Positions 35,134 through 45,762 of a DNA stretch of 64,000 nucleotides are shown piece by piece (positions within the stretch are counted from its first letter, which is position 1; each line of letters begins with the position of its first letter). The translations under genes were made by a program, and so were the position numbers. The notes below the pieces were generated by a model. It was given only the letters and a program-made list of their open reading frames with translations. It was not told the origin of the DNA and searched no databases. This stretch comes from Batillaria attramentaria (taxonomy: Eukaryota; Mollusca; Gastropoda; Batillariidae), in NCBI GenBank assembly GCA_018292915.2, contig JACVVK020000056.1, positions 2,137,501 to 2,201,500 of the forward strand. The letters are read 5' to 3'.

Positions 35134-36260
35134 GTGTTACAAGTGTCAGTTGGCAGTGGCTTACGTCTGGGAAATCCACGATCATTTCGGTTTTCTGCCT
35201 CTGTTTTGCTAGTCTCACTCTCGTTTGCCTGACCAGGGGTGGCTGAAGGGCCATAGTGATATGGGGGACGACCCCTGAATTTGCCGCGCTGTGACTTCGA
35301 GTACTGGGACTTGACATGACCCTGCACTACGCCTACAGAAGACGCAAACAACGTGGCGGAGCTATCTCTTTTAGCCATAGATTTGCCCGGGTGAGCATCC
35401 CTATACAGCTCAGCTGCCTCAGACATGGATTTAGCGTCTGTAAACCGCCTTTCCCGGAGGTACACACATAAGTCTTTTGCCACACTTTGCAATATTTGTT
35501 CACGTAACAAAAGATCGTGCAGACCCTGGTAGGTTTTTTCAGCACCTGAGAGATCTACCCACCTGTCAAACAAGTGACGGATTCGGGTGAGGAAGGAAAA
35601 AAATGATTCACCAATATCGGGACGAGCCGTCCTGAAACGTTCCCTGAACCCTTCTTCAGTACACAAGTACTTTTTCATGAATTGTTCCTTGAGGGAATCA
35701 AAGTCCACAAGACCACCCGAACACAGGGATTGATAAATGTCAAGGGAGGACCCTGAAGACACGCCGCAAAATAGGCCAGTCAGATTTGTTCCACTTTAAA
35801 GCCGTAGCGTGTGCCTCAAACCTAAAGATGAAGGCATCTATATCATCCTTCTCATGGTTGAATAATGGCAACTTCGGGTAGAATCGATGACCTGAGTCAG
35901 AACGGGGGGTGGGGGAGGAGCTTGTGTTGCAAGCTCTCTTTCCATCCTTTCCCTGTCAAGCAGCCGTTTATGCTCTCGGTCCTGCCTCTCTAGTTCTAAC
36001 TTAGCTTCCCTCTCTTTCTCTTCTAACGCTCGCTTAGCTTCTCCTCTTCTTCTAACGCTCGCTTAGCTTCCCTCTCTTTCTCTTCTAACTCGCTTAGCTT
36101 CCCTCTCTTTCTCTTCTAATGCTAGCTTAGCTTCTCTTTCTTTCCGTCTCTCGTCTCTCTCCATAGCTTGCTCTATGTACTTTTGAACATCTGCCCCGGA
36201 ATACCCGAGTTGCTTAGCCTGCTTAACCAACTTCTCAAACTGTTCTTCAGAGATCTCCAT
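35007..36260 (-). pseudogene. gag: coiled coil, SCAN-like capsid, zinc knuckle
   Basis: The ATG at 36260 begins MEISEEQFEKLVKQAK and leads into a charged coiled coil with tandem ALEEKEREAKR units. Two indels in these repeats (minus 2 and minus 4 bases) break and then restore the frame. A proline run follows; another shift near the poly-C tract changes frame, giving YPKLPLFNHEKDDIDAF, and a third near 35765 leads into the 251-codon capsid/nucleocapsid frame (35762-35007). Within that frame ESFFSFLTRIRHLFDRW and LLLREQILQSVAKDL resemble the SCAN fold, known to derive from the capsid of Gmr1-like elements. CNTCHGTGHWSNVC (C208, C211, H216, C221) is a CX2CX4HX4C RNA-binding knuckle. It would form the particle and package RNA, but is interrupted here. 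Confidence 0.85.
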
Positions 36261-37080
36261 GTTTGCAGGTAAGCAATATGTCTAGAAGATTCTAGAGCGA
36301 ACTAAATGAGCAGAATAGATCCTTCAAACGGCAAACAATTTTCAGCCGAGGAACAAGCAAGAAAACACAAGTTTTAACAAGCATGACTGAAACTGCAGAT
36401 TAAACAAAATGAAATCAAATTAAATCAAATCAAATATCACGAATGAAATAGCGCATCAACTCAAGCAGCAAAGCGCAAACCAACATGCACAGCACCATGT
36501 CATCAAGTACTGAAAATATCAAAGCCAGTGACGTCTTGTCACTAAATACATGCGATCGAAATAATCAAATGCACATTAAGAAAAATGCAACATGCAATGA
36601 ATGAGGGTGTTTGCCAGACACCAAAGCATACGAAGCCAGACAAAAAAGTATGCGAAGCCAATCATGCAAAAACGCAAATGCAGTACCTATGGGTTTTCAG
36701 TTGGGCATCCCACCAAGTAACTGAAAAGTTTAGAACAAAATCTCGCAGAGTTCAAAGTAACTAATACAAATATTAACAAAAAGCAAACATACACGGTAAC
36801 TGATAACAAAAAATACACAAGAACAAACAGTGGTGGTGCGAGATCCAACACAAGGTGCCCTACCGGAGGATAGACAAGAGGTAAAGGGTGGAGCTGGGAA
36901 GACAGACAGGCTGTACAAAAGAAAGGCAAGAAGACTAGTCCCTTACCGGCAGCCGGAAACACAAAGGCATACCGACCCGTACGAGGCTGGAGACGGGGGA
37001 AAAACTAACCAGAAAATGACAAGCTCATTCAACCAAGGATAGGAAGGTGGGGCCCTAGTATTAGTAAGTTAGGAGAGGAA
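36261..37080 (-). other. 5' leader of the LTR element
   Basis: About 820 bp between the primer-binding site and the gag ATG. No open frame with domain signal. It contains (AAATC)n-like repeats at 36415-36435 and a duplicated GCATACGAAGCCA/GTATGCGAAGCCA block near 36626-36662. It probably holds packaging sequences, which cannot be recognised by eye. Confidence 0.6.
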
Positions 37081-37091
37081 CGGGGTCACCA
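37081..37091 (-). promoter_or_regulatory. Primer-binding site
   Basis: Minus-strand TGGTGACCCCG lies one base from the 5' LTR end. TGG pairs with a tRNA CCA end, so the primer tRNA should end CGGGGTCACCA. The tRNA identity was not determined. Confidence 0.75.
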
Positions 37092-37092
37092 C

Positions 37093-38466
37093 TGTCACGA
37101 CCGTGTGTGCTGCAATGTATGGGTGTAAGAGGTGCGTGCTCTTTCTTTACTCTCACTCACACGCAGTCGCACAACAGAAACTGATACTGAGACGTGCGGG
37201 GATTCACACCACCACAATATTATTGACAAGACGAACAGTCATTGCATAACACGTCACAGTACAGCTACAATACCAATCAAGAACAGGCAAGGTAATCAAT
37301 CAAGGCAATAAATACTATGCCTAAATACAAATGATATAAATAATTGTATCTAAGAGCGCTCAGAGCATTTTAACGTGCACGGGATGGTACCGTCCAACGA
37401 TGGCCAAGCGCGCAGACGTGCAGATGTGCAGATGTGCAGTTCACAAGCCGCAGACAACACCACAGGCGGCGGAAAATAGAGCTGGCTCGGCAGCTCTACA
37501 AAAGCATCACGGCAACCGCTGATGCTCTAGTGGACCAGCACCCACGCTGAATCCCACATACGGGCAGTCAAGCTCCCTCCCCTTCAGTCGTCGCAGGGCC
37601 AAGAAAATCCTCCACGGGACAAGGGACTACAGGGCAGCTTCTGGCTCCCGAAAACAGCCACTCGGGCTAGAACCCCTGTGCAACAATACACTATTGTAAG
37701 TCCTTGGCCTCAACTAGCACATACTGCCTATCTATGGGATAATATTAACCCATGGCACAAACCAGCGAACGCTCCTATGTTACGAACGCTAAAGGAAACC
37801 GCACATACTAAACGCTAAAGGTAAAAGCCTGCAGCTGTCACATCGGACAAGTCAGCAGAATATACAGACAGGTCAGTGTTAAACTCACTGGTAAAACGGC
37901 TAATAATCAAACATACTTAGCCCACATAACACTTCGGCCACAATAGTCAAGTTTCATACTAACTTCCTGACCGTTGGTAATATTTACACAAGAGAAAATA
38001 GCTAACCTGAAACATAATACGGGAAATAACAGATATGAACCATTTACCTCCATATGCAAGATGCGAGGGGTTATGACGGTAGACCTTAAAGACAGCGGAC
38101 GAGAAGAAGTGCCAGACTCTTGAACGGACGTGTCGGTACTACCGGGCCAAATGCGAATAGCAAGTGAATAGCAATGGCTTTTATACTGTTAGGGCGAATA
38201 GGGTGAGTATCGCACGGGATACACCTGCATCACGTGTAAAACGGGTTACCTGTATCGACTTTAACAAGGGAAAACGGACAGGTCAGCATATTATCCACAA
38301 ATGTCCCGTGTAAAACCTTCACTAAGGGATACATGAGTGGCCCGTGCAGAAAACAAGGCACGTGTGCCACACAGAACATACTTACGATGCATACGGAAAT
38401 TATACCAACCCGTCATACGGAAATCATAACAGCACATGATTTACCCTAAGTCACGCATCCGTGACA
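37093..38466 (-). repeat. 5' LTR (1374 bp)
   Basis: Near-identical to the 3' LTR. Being the 5' copy on the minus strand, it would hold the element's promoter. No TATA box was confidently assigned. Confidence 0.92.
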
Positions 38467-38471
38467 CAGGC
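38467..38471. repeat. Target-site duplication, right copy (CAGGC)
   Basis: Matches 32251-32255 exactly; 5 bp is the usual Ty3/Gypsy duplication length. Confidence 0.9.
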
Positions 38472-38760
38472 ATTGCCGAGTCCCCTTGTGAAAATGTCAA
38501 AACGACTCGCTCTTATCTGTCCGATTCGATCCTTTGCTCGAGATATTGGTGTTAGAAGTAGGGGCTACCGAAACTCGAGTACGAAGTCTGGTGAAAAAGT
38601 ATCTATCGCATGTTTAAGAAAGAAAACACAACATAAAATCCTCTTTGGGCTTTCAGGCTCGAACAGGTCTTCTCCTTTCCTCTTTTCTTCCTCTCTCCTT
38701 TTTCCCTACGTCTTTACATTTCATTCAATATTTCACGCCAATTTCTACGCCACGCTTGTA
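38472..38760. other. Flank of the LTR element, no gene recognised
   Basis: A 134-codon plus frame starts at the LTR edge (38461) and runs into T-rich sequence; no domain. Confidence 0.5.
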
Positions 38761-38889
38761 ATTAAACCGGCTCAGATGAGCACTCATATAAGTCAGTTTT
38801 TACTCAGTTGTGGTGCTCGGTTACAATGCTGTCTACTGTTTAACGCCGATCTTTCCACGAATTAAAAAAAAAAAACTGTTTAAACCAAC
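38761..38889 (+). repeat. Retroposon 3' end with GTTTAAACC terminus, copy 4
   Basis: Ends in an A run then ACTGTTTAAACCAAC. Upstream TTGTGGTGCTCGG resembles TTGTTGTGCTCGG in the 20-kb copy. The left boundary is approximate. Confidence 0.5.
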
Positions 38890-39628
38890 AGGTCGTGATA
38901 TTGCAGTCGAACGAAGTTGTATGTAAGATTTGTTTGGCACGCTGACTTTCACTGCGCCTCAGCAACATTGCTACTGCCAAGCTTGGGGCCAAACAGCGAC
39001 AAAGGCACACCTGAGCCACAGTCCTCATCAGGTGGTCAGAGGAGATAACGTATCTTACCAGCATGATTTACCGTGCTTTGCATTCTTACCGGAGAGCTCT
39101 AGGCTCCGAAACTGTTCTGTACCAAGTCTCCACCCTCCTCTTGTGCTTTCTCTGCCACGCTTTACCCCTTCTTCTCAACGGTCAGCCCGCCTCCTCAGCC
39201 ACTCAGACTCATTAACTTTCTCTGGTGTGAGAAGAACCCTGCAGTGCGCTTCAGCAGTCAAGATTTATAGTCGATTTCATAACAGAGTGGTCGAGATACG
39301 GTGTTAAAAAATCCAGGTTTATTACGTCATAGAGTCTACGGGAGACAATTCCTTAATTTTTTTTTTTCGTCCAATATCCAAAATGGTGGCACCCATGACA
39401 AAGAATTTTCAGCGGTGTATTGCATCAGTCGAAACAAACAATTGCGTTTTTTGCTGGTTGCTCCTTTGTTTTCAGAGTAAAGAAATAATTAAGGAAAAAA
39501 ACAAAAAAAAAACCAATAAGAAGTCCCTACGCTCTGTTGAAAATTAACAAACAAATTATTATTGTAGTTCATGAATACTAAATAACAAAGAAAACATGAG
39601 AAGAAACCAGAAAGAAAAGAAACTATGA
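38890..39628. other. No gene recognised
   Basis: Ordinary complexity with A/T runs at 39358-39368 and 39496-39512. Confidence 0.5.
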
Positions 39629-39690
39629 CCACCACCACCACCACCACCACCACCACCACCACCCCCCCCCCCCCCCCACACACACACACG
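39629..39690. repeat. (CCA)n, poly-C and (CA)n compound repeat
   Basis: About 11 CCA units, 15 C, then 6 CA units; the last part of a minus-strand poly-Val/poly-Gly frame is an artefact. Confidence 0.93.
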
Positions 39691-40296
39691 TGAAACAGTA
39701 AACCAGCATGCACTCCTCATGGTCGCGCACACAAAACCCAAAATTTGTCATAATCAGGACAGGAAAGCGCAGTTTTGTCAAAATAACAACCACACTCTAG
39801 AAATACGTTATCATTTCATCATACCGACTCCAGGAAGCTACAGATTCTGTCCAAAAAAAAAAAAAAAAAAAAAAATCCACGCGGAGATTGAGAAAACAGA
39901 CCCAATCGGGAACAGGAAGCGTGCAGAACCACCCAAACCCCCATCCCCCGCCCCCTGCAATATCGTGGTCACTTTTTTAAAAAAGTAGATTGGGTGGGGG
40001 GGGGGGGGGAGAGAGAGAGAGAGAGAGAGAGAGAAAATGATAAACACAGTGACAATGACAATGAAACTATATTTCAATGGTAGAAATTTTGGCACATGTG
40101 CCAGTTTACAATTTGCCTTTGTTAAACCACGAAGTAAAACGAAGTAAAAGGATAATAATAATGGAAGAAATCAAACCCCCCAAACAAAATCTTAACACAA
40201 CTATTACACTAAAACGAACTTCGAAGATACCGCAACTAAAAACTCGACACAGAGCTTGGCCATATACATTGTAAATACGATTACATTACATGTTGT
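39691..40296. other. No gene recognised
   Basis: Includes an A run at 39854-39875, poly-G at 39998-40009 and (GA)n at 40010-40035. Confidence 0.5.
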
Positions 40297-40309
40297 ACAC
40301 ACACACACA

Positions 40310-40394
<85 letters not shown>
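40297..40394. repeat. (CA)n microsatellite
   Basis: About 48 CA units with one GCGC interruption. Confidence 0.96.
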
Positions 40395-40396
<2 letters not shown>

Positions 40397-40552
40397 TCTT
40401 AATCTTTAGAACAGCAGAAGTTTAGTTATAGTAACCATTGCTTGACCCTGCCGTTGCAGAACGGAACACTAACCTGTTTAAACGAAGCACTGAACTACTA
40501 AACAAATCTAAGCACTAAACTTCTATGCTAACTATGAAAGGGGTGGGGAGAA

Positions 40553-40595
40553 GAGAGAGAGAGAGAGAGGCTCGGACAGACAGACAAACACAAAC

Positions 40596-40628
<33 letters not shown>

Positions 40629-40629
40629 G
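40553..40629. repeat. (GA)n and (CAGA)n compound repeat
   Basis: A short GA tract, then CAGACAGACAAACACAAACA and nine further CAGA units. Confidence 0.93.
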
Positions 40630-41189
40630 ACGTTCAGTCACCCATGAAGAAAAAGTAAAACACCAAAATAGCGGCATCACAAGAATACCAAACGTACTGG
40701 AAGGCAGAACCTTGAACCTAGTCGCTCAACGAACGAGACGAGCAGTCGTCCGACATCCCTCCTTTAAATTTTGATGAGAGGGAGTAGTGCACCTTTAATC
40801 TTGCCGCCATCAACCTTGTGCCCGCTGCACGTCACCTATTGTTTGCCAACCGCTCCAACGGTCTGATCCCAAGAACCAATCAACCTACATCTTCTGCCCT
40901 GCTCTGCCTTGTCTGAACGCTACCCCAGCTCCCAGTAAGGCAGGTGATATCAGTTGTGTCCTGAGGAGAACAGCGCGACCTAACAGACGACAGAGCTCCA
41001 CACCTCGATATCTTTAAACATTTTCGATCATCTTTCCCCCCTCTCGCGAAATTGCGAGTTTCAGTCCTATCGAACTGATAAGGACTGCGATATTCTTGTT
41101 CGTAAGACGTTTCTATAGCCCGTGTAGATAGCAAGGCGATTCTAAAATTTGGTTTAAAAAATTAGGGGGAGCTTGGCTGTAACGGGATT
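40630..41189. other. Upstream of the FOG-like exon, no gene recognised
   Basis: Low in simple repeats compared with the rest of the window; a TCTCGCGAA motif near 41042. Could include promoter sequence. Confidence 0.45.
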
Positions 41190-41497
41190 ACCCCGTCATC
41201 GCCTCATAATGACATGACAGCGCCCGCAACTGTGCGCGAAAAATACAGAGCCGACGCAGCGAACCTGTTTCATCCACCCCGCCCACCCCGATCAGAAAAA
41301 CCATCATTATCGTTGGGCGGGCTGAACGGCTTGCTGCTTGCTCAGCCAGTAGAAATCGCCGCGCACTTGACATCCCCGACAGGGCCTCGTTCTGCGACAG
41401 GCCATGTCGGCTGCTGACGCATGATGGGATGCAAACACGCATGCTCGGCAGAATCTTCAGTACTCTGAGAGCAGCGGCAGACGACAGCCGCTCGAAA
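41190..41497 (+). promoter_or_regulatory. CpG-rich promoter/5' UTR of the FOG-like gene (inferred)
   Basis: CpG dinucleotides are conspicuously dense (for example GTGCGCGAAAAAT, GAGCCGACGCAGCGAAC, GTTGGGCGGGC) and simple repeats are absent. The stretch directly precedes the first coding exon. Several upstream ATGs occur at 41421, 41424 and 41429. The last is in frame and would add 23 residues, but the conserved protein start is the ATG at 41498. The transcription start cannot be placed by eye. Confidence 0.4.
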
Positions 41498-41537
41498 ATG
41501 TCGCGCCGAAAGCAAGCCAACCCCAGGTCGATCAAAG
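41498..41537 (+). CDS. First coding exon of a FOG/ZFPM-type (or SALL-type) zinc-finger transcriptional regulator
   Basis: The exon encodes MSRRKQANPRSIK plus one base, then AAAG|GTAAGA, a strong splice donor (phase 1). MSRRKQ-x-N/K-P is the FOG repression motif found at the extreme N-terminus of ZFPM1/2, SALL and BCL11 proteins. It binds RBBP4/7 and recruits the NuRD deacetylase complex. By recalled consensus (MSRRKQSNPRQIK) the match to ZFPM is 11 of 13, better than to SALL; a short first coding exon ending at this point also fits ZFPM. The start has A at -3. No zinc fingers are in the window, so the rest must lie beyond a first intron of more than 22 kb. Orthology is an inference from 13 residues. 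Confidence 0.65.
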
Positions 41538-42863
41538 GTAAGATTTTGACTTATCTTTCGCATCTTTACTCTGTTGTGATGGTGTGGTTTCGTTTTAACG
41601 TCGTTGTCGTCTGCTACTGGTTTTTCAACGCGCGGGCGGCCCGTGGGGATGTCGACAGACCGAAAGTTGACGTCCCTGTGTGGCACCGTAGCAGACGATA
41701 CATGTTCACAGGCGGCGAAAGGCGCTCAGTTCAAACGTGTGTTTTCTACGAAAAATGACTCTTCATCATCTTCTTTCATCCTTGTTTTGGTTGATATGGG
41801 AAGAGATCATAGATGTATCTTACCCAGGGAGATTTTTCTTCTTTTACTGATTGCTTGTGTTGTTCAGTACCCGGGGGTAGGCCGGCCATGGCCCGTTGCC
41901 AAGATGCAGCTTTATCCGGGATGTGTGTACAGGGGCTTGCCCTGAAAACAGCGGTCTCTCGCCACTTGTCGTGTCATTTGTTGCACGCATGCGAAATAAC
42001 CCCACAGTGACTCTGGCTGGTGCTAATATTGCGTTTGATTGTATGATTTATGACTGAGAAATGAATGCTATGGATGATGTTAAGAGTTTAGGGATAGCTG
42101 AGGGGTGTGTGTATCCGTACCGAATGTGTGCACTGAATATGGGTCCGGCAATTTTGTGTCAGTTCTGGTGGATGCAAATGAATTCGGTACAGAGAAGTAA
42201 CCATCATTGATAATGTGTATGATTTATGCCAGAAATTAGTATAGGAGATGATCAGTGATGACTTGTACCACGAAGAGCGGGGGAAAGAAAAATAATGACT
42301 CGAGCTGGATGGGTGTCAGGTGTGAGAACTTGAAATGGGAGCAGAGCTTTCCGTCTCGAATTTCCACCAAGACTGAAGTTATTTTTGTTAGTCTGATGGT
42401 GACTAGACTGAGCTGTGGCCTAAATGCTCAGCCTCTGCAACTGATGACATGTCCTCAGTGTCAGTCTACCGGGAAGGTTTAGCTTTTCGTCTTCGGTAGA
42501 CACGGCTTCACGTTGCGCGATCACGCCCTCCGAATTTTCAGTACCTGTACCTGGTCGGTTTAGACTTAGAGTCACAGCCTGCCTACCTGTGCATCGCTAA
42601 TGTTTTTACGTTGTATGACATGCATTCACGAGGTGCATTACGAGACAGGTGGGGTGAGATGCTGTGTCGAGGAGCGGCAGACACCGGATAGAAAAACTGT
42701 TGCCGTATAAATTTCTTACATCACCCCTTTACACGGATCTGAGTTATGCACCCCAAGAGGCGTGAGGTGTTTTGCGGCGAAACTGAATCACTGTTGCCAA
42801 CATCCGCTCACCTCTTGACTTGTTATCTTATTGTTGTCCCCTATTGTGCGTACTTGAGTCACA
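41538..42863 (+). other. Start of the presumed first intron, no further exon seen
   Basis: Begins GTAAGATTTTGACTTATC. Repeat-poor by the standards of this window, so it may contain conserved regulatory DNA; nothing recognisable by motif. Confidence 0.5.
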
Positions 42864-43111
<248 letters not shown>

Positions 43112-43614
43112 CTGCCTCAGTTCTAAATCCACTGTCAGTTTACATCAGGCCTTTTTCTCACCACGAATGGATAGAGATGAGTTATGGTTGGACGCAGAGC
43201 GGAGGGAATTCTTGAGTAATGACAACCCAGTTTTGACAAAGATGTCCCCCCGGCGATCCAGTTTCATCACCCACCCCGACATTACCCCACCCTTCGGGTT
43301 TCCTTACCCCGCTTTTAAGCAGCTCAGCCTCCTCGGCCAGGCCGTCTCCATTCTGTTGGAGCAAAGAGAAGGATTAACTTACATTCCACCCGTTTCTCAA
43401 ACGAAATTGCGGATCAAGTTAGTGGTAGGGGTTTCTGAGTTGCATGTGGGTTGGCGTGCCCAAAATGACGGTGACAGTGTCACGAAACTGCATATTTTGC
43501 TTTCTTTTGGCAGTTTTATGATTACATGCGGTCGCAGCTGGCCTAGGTGTAGAGATGCTTGTCACGGCTGTTGCTGCTGCAGCTGGTGCTTTCGGTATCA
43601 GTACTGTATCATCT
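43112..43614. other. Open frame without recognised family
   Basis: A plus frame of 207 codons (43029-43652) starts inside microsatellite, crosses this span and ends inside a SINE. The middle part has ordinary composition, but no domain, acceptor/donor pair or relative was recognised. A hidden exon cannot be excluded. Confidence 0.4.
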
Positions 43615-43626
43615 TCATCATTAGCA

Positions 43627-43806
43627 GGGGAGCCGGGGTGGCCGAATGGTAGAGCGTTGGACTTCTAATGCTCGGGTCGTGAGTTCGTATCCCGGCTGGA
43701 GCAGAATATTTGTGCTGGCTTTTTCATCGTTGCCCTGTCTTTGATATCACCCGTATGTGGTGGAAAAGGACGTTAAACCCCTAAACACTCACCCACCCAC
43801 CCACCC
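43627..43806 (+). mobile_element. SINE family 1, full-length with 12-bp target duplication
   Basis: Near-consensus head, body and tail with the target duplication TCATCATTAGCA at 43615-43626 and 43807-43818, directly abutting both ends. One of the youngest-looking copies. Confidence 0.92.
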
Positions 43807-43818
43807 TCATCATTAGCA

Positions 43819-44931
43819 TCATTGTGACCATCACCCCTTACCGTTAGTATTAGTGAAAAATGAAGTGGCTACTTTCGGCTTTTGCAAGTTCTGTATATAT
43901 TCTGCTTCTCTTATTGGTTTATCATTTTTCTGTTGTCCTTTTTTTTGTTGGGGGGGGGGGGGGGCAAAAGTAATGAAGGGAATCTGTTGAGGGTTTTTTT
44001 TTGGTTTTTTTATCTCCCACTTTTTTTAATGGCGTCGAGCTTTTATCCTGATTGATAGGGACTACACTGGTTATAACCAGACACATCTGCGAACGAAATC
44101 CCACCCCCTCCCCCCCCCCCCCCCCTACCTCATCCGTGTGTTATGCAACTGACAGAACCAGCCAAAGGCTGTTTCACGATCTTGTCCCACATACCCCATA
44201 TTAAGGGTTTAGAAATCGTTTACTCGCTCAGTTATGTCTCATGCTCAGGAAGATGCATTGAAGATGAAAGAGGAAAGAGACGACTGAACAGGTGTGTGTC
44301 AGTCTATTTTAGGAGACCATGTCTCCAATACCTAAGCCACATATATATGTACACTGTACCTGAAAAGTTGCCACTTTTCTAGATGTGTCTGTCGTTATTG
44401 CATTCCTCAAGGCTCCCCCGCCCCTCTTCCATCCACCAAAGAGAATAAAATAAATAAATAAACAAATAAATAAATAAATGGAAAATTGACAGTAGTGGAC
44501 ATAGACAGTAACTGCGTTCATCCTGTGACACAAGAACGGTGCGATTTACCATGATTTTTTGTTTGTCCACTAGTAAGCTCTTGTATGTAGTGATGTGTAT
44601 CAGGGCAACTTTGATCATTCGATAACTACTTTTGACTTCGTCTGCTGTCGTCATATGTCTTGCATTCCGCGCTAATCTATCGTTTGAGATTCCAGGAAAG
44701 GTTGAATGGAATCCTTGGCCCACTCTCAGAGGGGAAAAAAAGTGGCATAGAGGAGCTCTTTCTCGTAAGATATAGCTGGTGTTGATAAAACGTTCTTCAG
44801 GTCCATCAGAACCGCCTTAGAAGTGGCTCTTCGCAGACTTGTCTGGGTGTCTGAAGAGGGTTTGACACTGAACTTTAGTGGGAAGAAGAGGAAGCCTCTC
44901 TCTCTCTCTCTGCCCCCCCCCCCCCCGCCCC

Positions 44932-44933
<2 letters not shown>
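43819..44933. other. No gene recognised
   Basis: Poly-G at 43950-43964, poly-C near 44108-44125, (AAAT)-type repeats at 44448-44480, (CT)n at 44896-44911 and poly-C to 44926. Confidence 0.5.
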
Positions 44934-44965
<32 letters not shown>

Positions 44966-44999
44966 ACACACACACACACACACACCACCACCACCACCA
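44934..44999. repeat. (CA)n-(CCA)n microsatellite
   Basis: About 25 CA units with one TG interruption, then five CCA units. Confidence 0.95.
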
Positions 45000-45528
45000 A
45001 CAGCAAGCGGAAAGTTCATATCTTTGCCAGTCATGTCAGCATTGGACTTCACGTTTTGTTACCCTACGTTGTAACTTGAGTAATTAGGAACGCGTCTTGC
45101 AGTCAAATAGTAGTCAGTATACTGTGCTCCGGCTGTGACCTTGACGACTTGCTCGGGCAGGTATCAGTGCTACGGAAACAGACTCATTGTATTTGCATCT
45201 CACATTCAAACGGCCGAATGTAGCAACAGGTCCGTGGTCTTTATCCCGCCCCCCGTCCACCACTCCCCCCCCCCCACCTTCCTCCCCCCTCCCTTCCCCT
45301 CCTTCTCTGTTGTTTAGAGGCGCACAATAAGAACCTGACTAGAGCTGTAAAGATTCTACGGTGCCTGACTAACGTATCACAGTCAAGTACTTGTACGTGT
45401 GAGGTATTTTCGAGCTGTTTGGACGGGTACCACGGTATCAGCTCATCAGGAGGAGATTGCGTGCTGTCCCTAGCCGGCGCTGTGCACCAGAGAGTACGTG
45501 ATTCTACGGGCTAAACTCCAGACTGGGC
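45000..45528. other. No gene recognised
   Basis: Pyrimidine-rich at 45245-45310. The block 45360-45440 (GTGCCTGACTAACG and GGGTACCACGGTATCA) is weakly similar to the minisatellite that follows. Confidence 0.5.
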
Positions 45529-45762
45529 ATGGCACCTGACTCTGTCTCCCGCACCCGCTGCACTTGTCGTTCTGCAAGGTCTGTTTGGGCAGGTATCACG
45601 GTATGGCACCTGACTGTCTCGCGCAGCCGCTTCACTTGTCCTTCTGTAAGGTCACTTCGGGCTGTTCGCGCAGGTACCACTATATGGCACCTGACTCTAT
45701 CTCCCACGCCACCCGCTTCAGTCACCGGTCGCTCTAGCTGTCCGCTTGATGCAGGTATCAAC
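45529..45762. repeat. Minisatellite, 74-81 bp unit, three copies
   Basis: ATGGCACCTGACT(C)(T)GTCTC starts at 45529, 45603 and 45684. Each unit continues with CGC-type CCGCTTCACTTGTC, a TCTG(C/T)AAGGTC block and GCAGGTA(C/T)CA. Units 1 and 2 are most alike; the third has lost the middle block. A plus frame runs through all three only because the periods are fortuitously open. Confidence 0.8.

Larger units (their letters stand above)
32256..38466 (-). mobile_element. Ty3/Gypsy-type LTR retrotransposon, Gmr1-like domain order, internally deleted
   Basis: A 6.2-kb element on the minus strand. Two nearly identical LTRs of 1363 and 1374 bp both run from TGTCACG to CGTGACA, and a perfect 5-bp target duplication bounds it. 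It has a primer-binding site next to the 5' LTR and a polypurine tract next to the 3' LTR. Internal order along the minus strand is gag (coiled coil, SCAN-like capsid, CX2CX4HX4C knuckle), protease (DTG), integrase N-terminal zinc domain, RT start, RNase H end, stop and polypurine tract. Integrase before RT is the order of Gmr1-like elements, not of ordinary Gypsy. The integrase DDE core and nearly all of RT/RNase H are missing, so it could move only with proteins supplied in trans. Several frameshifts interrupt the frames. Confidence 0.9.

Noticed and set aside
38461..38865. 134-codon plus frame at the LTR edge
   Set aside because: Starts inside the LTR terminus, has no recognisable domain and ends next to a retroposon tail.
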